A stretch of 64,000 bases of DNA, from positions 1 to 64,000 of the forward strand of contig NZ_JALVTW010000030.1 of the NCBI RefSeq assembly GCF_027023985.1, in the 5' to 3' direction. The translations under genes and the position numbers were made by a program. This document shows positions 51,626 through 59,221 of this stretch, in pieces (position 1 is the stretch's first letter; each line of letters opens with the position of its first letter). The notes beneath the pieces were generated by a model. That model saw only the letters and a list, made by a program, of their open reading frames with translations, ran no database searches and was not told where the DNA came from. This DNA is from Persephonella sp. (GTDB lineage: Bacteria > Aquificota > Aquificia > Aquificales > Hydrogenothermaceae).

Positions 51626-54226
51626 ATGTCAGAAAAGAAAGAAAACATTACCCCTATGCTTGCCCAGTATCACAGAATTAAAAATGAATATCCGGATGCT
51701 CTTGTTTTATATAGATTAGGCGATTTTTATGAGATGTTTTATGAAGATGCATATATAGGAGCCAGAGACCTGAATATAGCCCTTACCAGAAAAAAGGTTG
51801 GGAAATCTGCAGATATTCCAATGTGTGGAATTCCCTATCATGCTGCAGACAGTTATATAAGCAGGCTTGTTGCAAAAGGACATAAAGTTGCAATCTGTGA
51901 ACAGCTTGAGGATGCTTCAAAGGCCAAAGGAATAGTCAAAAGGGATGTTATCAGGGTAATAACCCCGGGAACATATTTTGAGAATGAAAAACTGAAATCT
52001 GCCCTTGTTGCAATACTACCTGAAGGAAATAAATATGGAGTTTCATATATAAACCTCTCCACAGGTGAGTTTTTTGCAACTATTACAGACTTTAATGGTT
52101 TAATAGCATTTCTTGGAAAATTTCAGCCAAAAGAGATACTGCTTCCTGAAAATACTGAAATACCAGAAATAAAAGAAAACTTCAGGAATATATTTATATC
52201 CCATGTCCCCCAAGAATTTTATTCCCAGGAAAAACTAAAAGAACTGTTAAACTTTTTCAAAACCAGCCATTATTCATCATTTGGATTTTCAGATAAAGAC
52301 ATGACTGCCCTTTTATCAGCTGCAGCAGTTCTTGAGTATGTCAAGATAACTCAGAAGCAATTTTTACCTTTTATAAATCCCTTAAAGCAATATCAAGGGG
52401 ATATTTATATAAGGCTTGATTACTCAGCCCAGAAACATCTTGAACTAACAACGGCAAATGAAGGAAATATTCCATTACTGCGGGTCATAGACAGAACTCT
52501 CACAGGAATGGGAAGAAGAAAATTAAAATTTTTCCTGCTTCATCCATTAAAGGACAAAAACCTTATACTTCAAAGACTGGAATTTGTTTCTGAATTGTTT
52601 GAGAATTCAAACATCAGGGAAAAAATAAGAGAAATATTAAACGAAGTATTTGATGTGGAAAGGCTTATCTCAAAAATATCCTCAAACACAATGACCCCTC
52701 GGGATATGGTTGCTCTCAGAACATCTTTAGAATATATCAGACAGCTTAAATCCCTGAAAGACCAGATAAACTCCCAGTATGGAAAAGAATTATTTGAAAA
52801 TATTGAGGATTTTTCTTATCTGATAGATAAACTGGAAAATTATCTTGAGGATAATCCACCAATACATCTAAAAGAAGGGGGATTAATCAAGAAAGGAGTC
52901 CATCCAGACCTTGACGAGCTCAAAGAAATAAAAGAAAAAGGAAATCAATGGATTAAAGAATATCAGGAAGAGCTCAGAGAAGAAACAGGCATCCAGAGTC
53001 TTAAAATAGGCTATAACAAAGTAATGGGCTATTATATAGAAGTAACCAAGCCAAATCTTAAATTTGTCCCCTCATATTTCAGGAGAAGACAGACCCTTTC
53101 AAATGCAGAAAGGTTTACCACGGAAAAGCTTCAGAGATTTGAGGAAAAAATTCTGTCTGCAGATGAAAAAATAAAAGCCCTTGAGTATGAAATATTTATG
53201 CAAATCAGAGAAGAAATTTCGGAAAATGCAGAAAAAATTGCAAAAACAGCACAAAACGTCGGACTTATAGATGCTATACAGTCCCTCGCCACAATATCTG
53301 TGGAAAAAGGATGGACAAAGCCGGAAATAACCGAAGGTTACGATATATTTATTCAGGAAGGATACCACCCTGTCATAAAAGAGTTTGTAAATGATTTCGT
53401 TCCAAATGATTTAAAAATGGACAGAAACTCCTTTTTCCATATAATCACAGGTCCAAATATGGCAGGTAAAAGCACATTTATAAGACAGTCAGCAATCATA
53501 CTAATTCTGGCTCAGGCAGGCTCATTTGTTCCGGCTAAAAAAGCGAAAATCTCCATTGTTGATGGAATATTTACCAGAATAGGTTCTGGGGATGTTTTAT
53601 CAAAGGGACTCTCAACATTTATGGTTGAGATGCTTGAGATGGCAAATATCCTTAATAATATAACCTCAAAAAGCTTTGTTGTTCTTGACGAAGTTGGAAG
53701 GGGAACCAGCACTTATGATGGTCTTTCAATTGCATGGGCTATCTCAGAATATATAAGTCAGAAAGTAAAAGCAAAAACATTGTTTGCCACTCATTACCAC
53801 GAACTAACTAAATTGGAAGAAGAGATAAAAGGTGTCAAAAACTACCACATGGAAATACTTGAAAAGAAAGGAGATATAAAATTTCTATTTAAGGTCAAGG
53901 AAGGTTTTACAAACAAAAGCTATGGCGTTCATGTGGCAAAACTTGCAGGTATAAAGGAAGAAATAATTAAAAGGGCTTATGAAATCTTATATCATCTTGA
54001 AGAAGAACAGGAGAAAAAAATAGATGACACGATAATAAATTTATCCCAGAAAAAAGAAGAGTATCTGCCGTTATTCAGGGAATTAGAAGAAAAGGAACAA
54101 ACTCCTGAACATATTCAACAAATAATAAAAGAGATTGGAAGCATAGATATAGCCACGATGACACCGATAGATGCAATAGTATTTCTAAATCAACTAAAAA
54201 CAAAAATAAAACAGTTTAAAAATTAA
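51626..54226 (+). CDS. mutS: DNA mismatch repair ATPase MutS
   Basis: Recognises mismatches and small loops. The N-terminal mismatch-binding domain has LYRLGDFYEMFYEDA, including the Phe-X-Glu wedge (FYE). Connector, lever and clamp domains follow. The ATPase has Walker A GPNMAGKSTFIRQ near residue 612, Walker B VVLDEVGRGTSTYDGLS and FATHYHELTKL. At 866 residues it is a full-length MutS1 rather than MutS2. AGGGG precedes the ATG. mutL is not in the window. Confidence 0.97.
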   Translation: MSEKKENITPMLAQYHRIKNEYPDALVLYRLGDFYEMFYEDAYIGARDLNIALTRKKVGKSADIPMCGIPYHAADSYISRLVAKGHKVAICEQLEDASKAKGIVKRDVIRVITPGTYFENEKLKSALVAILPEGNKYGVSYINLSTGEFFATITDFNGLIAFLGKFQPKEILLPENTEIPEIKENFRNIFISHVPQEFYSQEKLKELLNFFKTSHYSSFGFSDKDMTALLSAAAVLEYVKITQKQFLPFINPLKQYQGDIYIRLDYSAQKHLELTTANEGNIPLLRVIDRTLTGMGRRKLKFFLLHPLKDKNLILQRLEFVSELFENSNIREKIREILNEVFDVERLISKISSNTMTPRDMVALRTSLEYIRQLKSLKDQINSQYGKELFENIEDFSYLIDKLENYLEDNPPIHLKEGGLIKKGVHPDLDELKEIKEKGNQWIKEYQEELREETGIQSLKIGYNKVMGYYIEVTKPNLKFVPSYFRRRQTLSNAERFTTEKLQRFEEKILSADEKIKALEYEIFMQIREEISENAEKIAKTAQNVGLIDAIQSLATISVEKGWTKPEITEGYDIFIQEGYHPVIKEFVNDFVPNDLKMDRNSFFHIITGPNMAGKSTFIRQSAIILILAQAGSFVPAKKAKISIVDGIFTRIGSGDVLSKGLSTFMVEMLEMANILNNITSKSFVVLDEVGRGTSTYDGLSIAWAISEYISQKVKAKTLFATHYHELTKLEEEIKGVKNYHMEILEKKGDIKFLFKVKEGFTNKSYGVHVAKLAGIKEEIIKRAYEILYHLEEEQEKKIDDTIINLSQKKEEYLPLFRELEEKEQTPEHIQQIIKEIGSIDIATMTPIDAIVFLNQLKTKIKQFKN

Positions 54227-54252
54227 AAAGGGCGGTATCTTTTGATACCGCC
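54224..54252 (-). terminator. Intrinsic terminator on the minus strand, after the candidate small RNA
   Basis: GGCGGTATC, loop AAAA, GATACCGCC, then CTTTTTAATTTTT on the minus strand. The plus strand has the same stem after mutS but no T-run. It could end either the small RNA or the gene at 54375. Confidence 0.75.
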
Positions 54253-54327
54253 AGAAATAGGAGGTTAGGAGGGCCATGAGAGGAAACACAGCTTCAGGTG
54301 CTGCGTGTCCCACTAACCTGAGGGGGA
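54231..54327 (-). ncRNA. Candidate structured small RNA, family unknown
   Basis: About 97 bases between a predicted promoter (54333-54360) and an intrinsic terminator. The fold has an outer 7-bp stem (AGGTTAG with CTAACCT, plus-strand arms 54313-54319 and 54262-54268). An inner hairpin lies at 54282-54311 with loop ACCTGAA. The 3' segment before the terminator reads CCTAACCTCCTATTTCT, an anti-Shine-Dalgarno-like stretch. It does not show the SRP RNA tip or other known signatures. Alternatives: the 3' untranslated region of the gene at 54375, or a plus-strand 24-codon frame at 54276-54350. Confidence 0.5.
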
Positions 54328-54332
54328 TTTGT

Positions 54333-54360
54333 ATTATATGCAAAAAATGAAAAAAATCAA
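54333..54360 (-). promoter_or_regulatory. Predicted promoter of the candidate small RNA
   Basis: The minus strand reads TTGATT, 16 bases, TATAAT, giving a start near 54326. It lies wholly between the stop of the gene at 54375 and the structured region. Confidence 0.55.
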
Positions 54361-54374
54361 TACCTTATATCAGA

Positions 54375-54680
54375 CTAAAGGATATGTTTTGCCATTGTGT
54401 TAAAAACTATTTCTACAGCCTGGTCAGGATGTTCAAGTGTAAAATCTGCCTCAATTCCAACATCACCGAAAGTCTTAAAATACCTTATAATACGGTAGTG
54501 TTTTTTGCCATCTTCTTCTTTCCTTGCAAGGAAGAAAACCACATTTCCAACTTTCCCTGGCTGAACTGCAGATAAAACTGTATATCCTTTCAGTGCTTTA
54601 TAAAGCGGCTCTCCATCTGGAAGTTCAAACTCCTTCATAAGCGGAAGAACATCCTGAGGCTCTTCAATTTTCATTTCCAT
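54375..54680 (-). CDS. Conserved-looking hypothetical protein
   Basis: A 101-residue soluble protein, not recognised. It has alternating helices and strands (LMKEFELPDGEPLYKALKGYTVL, VGNVVFFLARKEEDGKKHYRIIRYFKT) and no signal peptide. AGGAG lies 9 bases before the ATG, so translation is likely. It follows the RluB-type gene by 37 bases on the same strand. Confidence 0.65.
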   Translation of the reverse strand: MEMKIEEPQDVLPLMKEFELPDGEPLYKALKGYTVLSAVQPGKVGNVVFFLARKEEDGKKHYRIIRYFKTFGDVGIEADFTLEHPDQAVEIVFNTMAKHIL

Positions 54681-54717
54681 AACAAATTCTCCTGACTTTT
54701 TCTTTAAATATAAATCT

Positions 54718-55452
54718 CTAACTTCTACCTGTCATTTTTATAGTTCTTTGGAGCTCTTTTTCAGGAATATACTCCCACTCTTTAGGTTTCAAATTATTCA
54801 GTTTTATTCTACCAACAGATATTCTTATCAGCCTTATAACAGGATGACCAAAGGCAGCCATAAATCTCCTTACGATTCTTTTCTGCCCTGAATGAATTGT
54901 AATTTCCAGAATTGTAGAATTTCTTTTTTTCTTAATGATTTTTATATCATCAGGTTTAAGGAATGTATCTTCAAGCTGTTTTCCTTTCCTCATACTATTA
55001 AAAGTATCCAGATTAACCCTTCTTTTTACCTCAACTATATAGGTCTTTGGAACTTTATTTTTAGGGTGCATAAGTTTATTTGCAAACTCTCCATCATTTG
55101 TAAGTATAAGTAGACCTTCACTGTCATAATCCAGTCTGCCTGCCGGAAATACCTTTTCCTTAAACCCAATTTCCTCAAATAAATCTGAAAGTGTTTTTCT
55201 GCCAAACTTGTCCTTACCAAGCTGGGTCAAATAACCACGGGGTTTGTATAGTTTTATATAAACATTCTTCTGAACAGGCTTTAATACCTTACCCTCAACT
55301 TCAACTTTATCCTTATCCGGATTAATTTTTAATCCCAGTTCTGTTACTACTTTGCCATTTACTTTAACCTTTCTTTCCTGTATAAGCTGGTCTGCCTTTC
55401 TTCTGGAGCAGTATCCGGTTGATGCAATAAATTTGTTAAGTCTTATCCCCAT
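54718..55452 (-). CDS. 23S/16S rRNA pseudouridine synthase, RluB/RsuA family
   Basis: Modifies rRNA uridines. An N-terminal S4 RNA-binding domain (RLNKFIASTGYCSRRKADQLI, residues 3-60) is followed by the catalytic domain with GRLDYDSEGLLILTNDG (catalytic Asp), KTYIVEV and HSGQKRIVRRFMAAFGHPV. At 244 residues it is close to RluB or RluE; the target site cannot be read from sequence. It has a divergent upstream region shared with csp. Confidence 0.9.
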   Translation of the reverse strand: MGIRLNKFIASTGYCSRRKADQLIQERKVKVNGKVVTELGLKINPDKDKVEVEGKVLKPVQKNVYIKLYKPRGYLTQLGKDKFGRKTLSDLFEEIGFKEKVFPAGRLDYDSEGLLILTNDGEFANKLMHPKNKVPKTYIVEVKRRVNLDTFNSMRKGKQLEDTFLKPDDIKIIKKKRNSTILEITIHSGQKRIVRRFMAAFGHPVIRLIRISVGRIKLNNLKPKEWEYIPEKELQRTIKMTGRS

Positions 55453-55529
55453 AATAAATCCTTCCTGATATTTTTAGGAAATTTAGTATATAACAACTTA
55501 AATCTGACCAAAGTTTGTGCAAATTAGTA

Positions 55530-55558
55530 TTGACAATATACCAAAAAAGGCACATACT
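55530..55558 (+). promoter_or_regulatory. Predicted csp promoter
   Basis: TTGACA at 55530-55535, 17 bases, CATACT at 55553-55558. The predicted start near 55565 falls just before the first paired base of the leader structure. Confidence 0.7.
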
Positions 55559-55564
55559 TATTGC

Positions 55565-55668
55565 AGAAGATGTTTAAAGTCTCTCAGGGGAATTCCCCTA
55601 TCAGAGCGCGCTCCCAGAGTCTTTAAACTCTTCAAAAAAGTTAAATTTATTTTGGAGGATTTTTAGTA
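55565..55668 (+). promoter_or_regulatory. Branched 5' leader RNA of the cold-shock gene
   Basis: A long basal stem pairs 55566-55584 with 55616-55633 (17 bp with one bulged T and one T-T mismatch). It encloses two small hairpins: AGGGG-AATT-CCCCT at 55586-55599 and GAG-CGCG-CTC at 55604-55613. After the stem comes an A/T-rich stretch and the Shine-Dalgarno GGAGG. It is probably a structured leader controlling stability or translation; the signal sensed is not readable. Confidence 0.7.
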
Positions 55669-55878
55669 ATGCGTCACACAGGCACAGTTAAATGGTTCAA
55701 CTCAAAGAAAGGATACGGCTTCATCACAAGAGATGATGGCCAGGGCGATGTTTTCGTTCACTTCTCAGCTATTCAAGGCGAAGGATTCAAAACTCTGGAA
55801 GAAGGCCAGAAAGTAGAGTTTGACATTGTTCAAGAAGAAAAAGGCGAAAAAGCACAAAACGTTGTAGTCAGCGAATAA
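55669..55878 (+). CDS. csp: Cold-shock domain protein
   Basis: A 69-residue single-stranded nucleic-acid-binding protein of OB fold. RNP1 is [11 protein letters not shown] and RNP2 is DVFVHFSAI, with the aromatic residues intact ([14 protein letters not shown]). It acts as an RNA chaperone or antiterminator in other bacteria. It has its own promoter, a structured leader of about 100 bases and a strong terminator, so it is a single-gene unit. Confidence 0.96.
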   Translation: MRHTGTVKWFNSKKGYGFITRDDGQGDVFVHFSAIQGEGFKTLEEGQKVEFDIVQEEKGEKAQNVVVSE

Positions 55879-55894
55879 TCAATCTCTTCTCATA

Positions 55895-55921
55895 AAGGGG
55901 TGGAATTCCACCCCTTTTTTA
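55895..55921 (+). terminator. Intrinsic terminator of csp
   Basis: GGGGTGG-AATT-CCACCCC followed by six to seven T, 18 bases after the stop codon. Confidence 0.92.
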
Positions 55922-55957
55922 TATTATTCTTAAAATCAAAAATTCTCAGGAAATCAA

Positions 55958-56473
55958 ATGAAAAAATTTTTCTTAACTATTTTTGTTTCATTGTTATTTT
56001 TTGTATATGCATTTGCAGAAAAGGGAGTATATAAAGCTTATGTATATTTTCTCCCTGTCGGTGAAATAACTTTTGATATTCAGGATAAAAAAGCATTTGT
56101 AAAAGGTGAAACATACTCAAGCTTCAGATGGATTTATAATTACACCTTTAGATTTGAAGCCTCTGAAAAAGGCTATTTTCTTTATGAGAAAGAGAACAAA
56201 AAAGAAAAAATATACAAAAATGAGCAAATTCTGAAGAAAAAACCATGGCTTCCTTTAATAGTGAAGTATATCCTTGAAGGTCAAAAGCCTGACCCTGAAA
56301 AAGACAAAAACTTTCCATACAAAATAGTTGAAAAAGAAGATGAGGTGATAATATACCCACTGAAAAGCAAAAAAGTAAAAAGAATAATCCTTAAATTATC
56401 AAAAAACAGCAGACTACCTGAAAAAATAGAAATAGAAGGGAAAATAGATATAACATTGGAAAGAATTAAATAA
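55958..56473 (+). CDS. Secreted protein, DUF3108-like
   Basis: A signal peptide (KKFFLTIFVSLLFFVYAFA) is followed by about 150 residues of mostly beta structure. The start of the mature part (VYKAYVYFLPVGEITFDIQ) and the later SRLPEKIEIEG resemble the DUF3108 family of envelope proteins, but this is by eye. AGGA lies before the ATG. The end overlaps the convergent JAMM gene by 8 bases. Confidence 0.6.
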   Translation: MKKFFLTIFVSLLFFVYAFAEKGVYKAYVYFLPVGEITFDIQDKKAFVKGETYSSFRWIYNYTFRFEASEKGYFLYEKENKKEKIYKNEQILKKKPWLPLIVKYILEGQKPDPEKDKNFPYKIVEKEDEVIIYPLKSKKVKRIILKLSKNSRLPEKIEIEGKIDITLERIK

Positions 56474-56885
56474 TTTCCACTTGCTCTTCCTGAAATTTGC
56501 CGTTAATTAGTTCCCAGCTTCTCCAACTCTCAGCCTTACCATTTTTCACAGATAGAATTATATAAGACATATCAGGTTGGGCAAATCTAAGGTCTGTTTC
56601 TGAAGGTCTATCAGGATGGTCAGGGTGGGTGTGGTAAATTCCTACAATCATTAACCCCCTTTTGTCTGCATAATTTTCAACCTTTAAATAATCCTGAGGT
56701 GCTATCTCAAATCTATCGTTAGCTCTTTCCTTATTTTGATTTTCTACCTGAAAAGCCTCAACAGCCGTTCTTATATTATTTTCAAAATCTATCTCACCAA
56801 TTAAAAATCCGCATATCTCATAAGGATATCCTCCTTCGCCCTGCTTTTTAATTTCCTCTATTACTTCTTTTTTTATTTTAAGCAT
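56466..56885 (-). CDS. JAMM/MPN-family metallopeptidase (M67 type)
   Basis: A short JAMM protein of 139 residues. The zinc motif HTHPDHPDRPSETD follows IVGIY, and the upstream Glu sits in YPYEICGFLIG. Bacterial relatives remove residues from the C terminus of ubiquitin-like sulfur carriers, which would fit cofactor or cysteine synthesis, but no such carrier gene is adjacent. It is divergent from lipB with only about 30 bases between the starts. Confidence 0.85.
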   Translation of the reverse strand: MLKIKKEVIEEIKKQGEGGYPYEICGFLIGEIDFENNIRTAVEAFQVENQNKERANDRFEIAPQDYLKVENYADKRGLMIVGIYHTHPDHPDRPSETDLRFAQPDMSYIILSVKNGKAESWRSWELINGKFQEEQVEII

Positions 56886-56902
56886 TATCAGACCCCTTTT
56901 TG

Positions 56903-56908
56903 TATAAT
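56903..56908 (+). promoter_or_regulatory. -10 element placing transcription start at the lipB ATG
   Basis: TATAAT is followed by exactly 6 bases and the ATG at 56915, with no Shine-Dalgarno. The spacing equals that at the M23 gene, again implying a leaderless mRNA. No clear -35 was seen. Confidence 0.5.
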
Positions 56909-56914
56909 TTTATC

Positions 56915-57529
56915 ATGGAGATTATTGATTTAGGCAAAACAGAGTATAATCGGGCTTTAAAACTGCAAAAGGAATTTTTTGAGAAAAAATTAAAAAATCC
57001 CCAGCAGGAAGACATTGTCCTTATCACAGAACACTATCCGGTATATACCCTTGGGAAAACCACAAAAAAAGAGCATCTGATAAATATCCCTCCGGAAATT
57101 CCTGTGGTTGAAATAGAACGTGGCGGAAGTGTAACATTCCACGGGGGAGGCCAGATAGTTGTTTATCCAATAATAAGCCTTACTGGGAAAAAGCTATCTG
57201 TTAAAAATTTTGTATGGTCTCTTGAAGAAGTAATGATACAGACCTTAAAAGAGTTTGATATAGAGGCTTATAGACTGGAAAAGCTGCGGGGAGTATTCAC
57301 GCCAAAAGGTAAAATAGGCTTTGTAGGAGTAAAAATATCCCGTTTTATTTCCTATCATGGATTTTCATTAAACGTAAATGTTGATAAAACGTTTTTTGAT
57401 AAAATAATCCCCTGTGGAATAACTGATATTCCTGTTTGTAATATGGCAGACTTTATACCTGAGATTGATATTGAGCAGGTGAAGCCTGTTCTTAAAGAAA
57501 AAATAAAAATGATTTTAGGGGAAAAATAA
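56915..57529 (+). CDS. lipB: Octanoyl-ACP:protein octanoyltransferase
   Basis: Moves octanoate from acyl-carrier protein to lipoyl domains. Visible: ERGGSVTFHGGGQIVVYPI, GKIGFVGVKISRFISYHGFSLNV with the catalytic Lys, and IIPCGITD with the acyl-binding Cys. The ATG at 56915 gives 204 residues beginning EIIDLGKTEYNRAL; an in-frame TTG five codons earlier overlaps the -10 element. It shares one base with the dapF start (TAATG), so the two are coupled. Confidence 0.92.
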   Translation: MEIIDLGKTEYNRALKLQKEFFEKKLKNPQQEDIVLITEHYPVYTLGKTTKKEHLINIPPEIPVVEIERGGSVTFHGGGQIVVYPIISLTGKKLSVKNFVWSLEEVMIQTLKEFDIEAYRLEKLRGVFTPKGKIGFVGVKISRFISYHGFSLNVNVDKTFFDKIIPCGITDIPVCNMADFIPEIDIEQVKPVLKEKIKMILGEK

Positions 57530-58392
57530 TGGAAAAAAACTTCTTTGTAAAATCCCATGGCCTTGGAAATGATTATATATGTTTAGATGAGGAAAATATT
57601 GATTTTCCTTTATCTACACAGGCTATAAAGACTATTTGCGATATCCATTATGGAATAGGTTCAGACGGGATACTACTGAAAACAGCTTCAGAAAAGGCTG
57701 ATTTTGGTCTGAGAATTTTTAATCCTGATGGTTCAGAGGCAGAAAAAAGCGGAAATGGTTTAAGAATTTTCATAAAGTTCCTGTATGACTACGGATATAC
57801 AGATAAAAAGGAATTTACAGTAGAAACAAAGGGTGGCATCGTAAAAGCAAATATTGATGAGCTTGAGAATGGTAAAGCCCGTATAATTACCGTAGATATG
57901 GGAAAGGCTATTTTTAAGTCAGATCAGATACCTGTTATCTGTGGGACAGAAGAATGTATAGGCAAAAAAATTAAAATAAAAGACAAAGAATTTGAGATTA
58001 ACTGTGTATCTGTAGGAAATCCCCATTGTGTAATAATTACAGATGAACTGAATGAAAAGATAGTCAAAGAATACGGTCCACTTATCGAAAATTATGAAAT
58101 ATTCCCAAACAGAACTAATGTCCAGTTTGCAAAAGTAATCTCCCCAGACATTGTTGAGATAAGGATATGGGAAAGGGGAGCAGGATACACCCTCGCTTCA
58201 GGCAGTTCTTCCTGTGCTGTTGCATCTGTTATGGTAAAAAGAGGGCTGACAAATAGAAATCTCACAATAAAAATGCCTGGTGGAGAACTGAAAATATCAA
58301 TAGATGAAAACTGGAATATAAGAATGACAGGGGAAGTTCAGGAAATATGCTCAGGAGTCTTAAGCCCTGAACTGACGTCCCAGTTTATTTAG
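57529..58392 (+). CDS. dapF: Diaminopimelate epimerase-like protein with both catalytic Cys replaced by Ser
   Basis: DapF converts LL- to meso-diaminopimelate with two cysteines as acid and base. The fold is clear: FVKSHGLGNDYICLD at the N terminus, NPDGSEAEKSGNGLRIF, VGNPHCVI, and RGAGYTLASGSSSCAVAS. In the family these loops read CGNG and ACGTG. Here both cysteines are Ser (codons AGC for Ser74, TCA for Ser224). The rest of the substrate loops is intact and the 287 residues are full length, so it is not an eroded pseudogene. It may use serine chemistry, act on another substrate, or be non-catalytic. It is coupled to lipB. Confidence 0.85.
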   Translation: MEKNFFVKSHGLGNDYICLDEENIDFPLSTQAIKTICDIHYGIGSDGILLKTASEKADFGLRIFNPDGSEAEKSGNGLRIFIKFLYDYGYTDKKEFTVETKGGIVKANIDELENGKARIITVDMGKAIFKSDQIPVICGTEECIGKKIKIKDKEFEINCVSVGNPHCVIITDELNEKIVKEYGPLIENYEIFPNRTNVQFAKVISPDIVEIRIWERGAGYTLASGSSSCAVASVMVKRGLTNRNLTIKMPGGELKISIDENWNIRMTGEVQEICSGVLSPELTSQFI

Positions 58393-59089
58393 GCTGGTAA
58401 TAGAGAAATCTACCACAATGGGGACAGGTTAATAGGCCCTCCCCTTTAACAACGCTACTGTAAACTTTAGGTGGTATTATTAAAAAGCAACCTGTGCAGG
58501 TATCACTGTCTATAATCGCAATTGCTGTTCCTTTTTTATTTTTGACCAGCTCATATCTTGATAGAAGCTGCGGTTTTATACGGGATGCCACGTCTTTTCT
58601 TTTTTCTTCTAATTCTTTTAGCTGCTGCTCTATATTTTCAAGCTCTTTTTCTTTTTCTGATATTTTTTTATCAATTTCTTCTTTTTCTTTATCTATAATC
58701 TGTTGTAATTTTTGCTCTTCTTCTTTGAGTTTTTCTACCTCTTCCATCAGGGATAAAATCTCATCCTCAACTTCCATTATCATCTCTTCTATCTGGGCTT
58801 TTTCTCTGAGAAGGGCTTTGTATTCTTCGTTGGTTCTAACCCTTTCCAGTGCTTCCTGTATTTTTTGAATTCTGTCTTCATAACTCTGGATATCCAGCTC
58901 TTTTTCCCTTTTCAGGGCTTCAGCTTTTTTTAGGTCTGTATGGATTTTTTCAAATCTGAAAATCAGTTCTTCCTTTTGTTTTTTTAAGGCTTCTATTTCC
59001 TGTGGTATCTGCTCTTTGAGTTTTTTTAGTTTTGAAATTTGCTGGTCTATTTCTTGAAGTTCAAGTAAAAGTTGTATATCAGTATCCAT
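58385..59089 (-). CDS. Coiled-coil protein with C-terminal zinc ribbon
   Basis: A long charged coiled coil (residues about 5-185, rich in Glu and Lys) ends in a C4 zinc ribbon (CTGCFLIIP and CPHCGRFLYY). This matches the widespread bacterial family of about 240 residues with a C4-type zinc-ribbon domain, whose role is not firmly known. It overlaps dapF by 8 bases in convergent orientation. There is no signal peptide, so it is cytoplasmic. Confidence 0.82.
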   Translation of the reverse strand: MDTDIQLLLELQEIDQQISKLKKLKEQIPQEIEALKKQKEELIFRFEKIHTDLKKAEALKREKELDIQSYEDRIQKIQEALERVRTNEEYKALLREKAQIEEMIMEVEDEILSLMEEVEKLKEEEQKLQQIIDKEKEEIDKKISEKEKELENIEQQLKELEEKRKDVASRIKPQLLSRYELVKNKKGTAIAIIDSDTCTGCFLIIPPKVYSSVVKGEGLLTCPHCGRFLYYQPK

Positions 59090-59221
59090 CTTATCTCCAA
59101 TTTAATTTTTAACTATATCTATAATATACTTTTATCCGAAGGTTAATCAATAGTAGTATGCTCAGAAACAACCATCTAAAAAGTAGTGAAAACAAAATTC
59201 AGCAGCGACTACAAGATAAAT

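Noticed and set aside
54231-54327. Signal recognition particle RNA (4.5S) as identity of the structured region after mutS
   Set aside because: Size and position would fit, but neither strand shows the conserved tip with GGAA tetraloop and AGCAGCC-type asymmetric loop.
54276-54350. Plus-strand 24-codon frame (MRGNTASG...) with AGGAGG 11 bases upstream
   Set aside because: The start spacing is long, there is no plus-strand promoter or terminator, and the minus strand explains the region better. Kept as an alternative in the RNA entry, not called as a gene.
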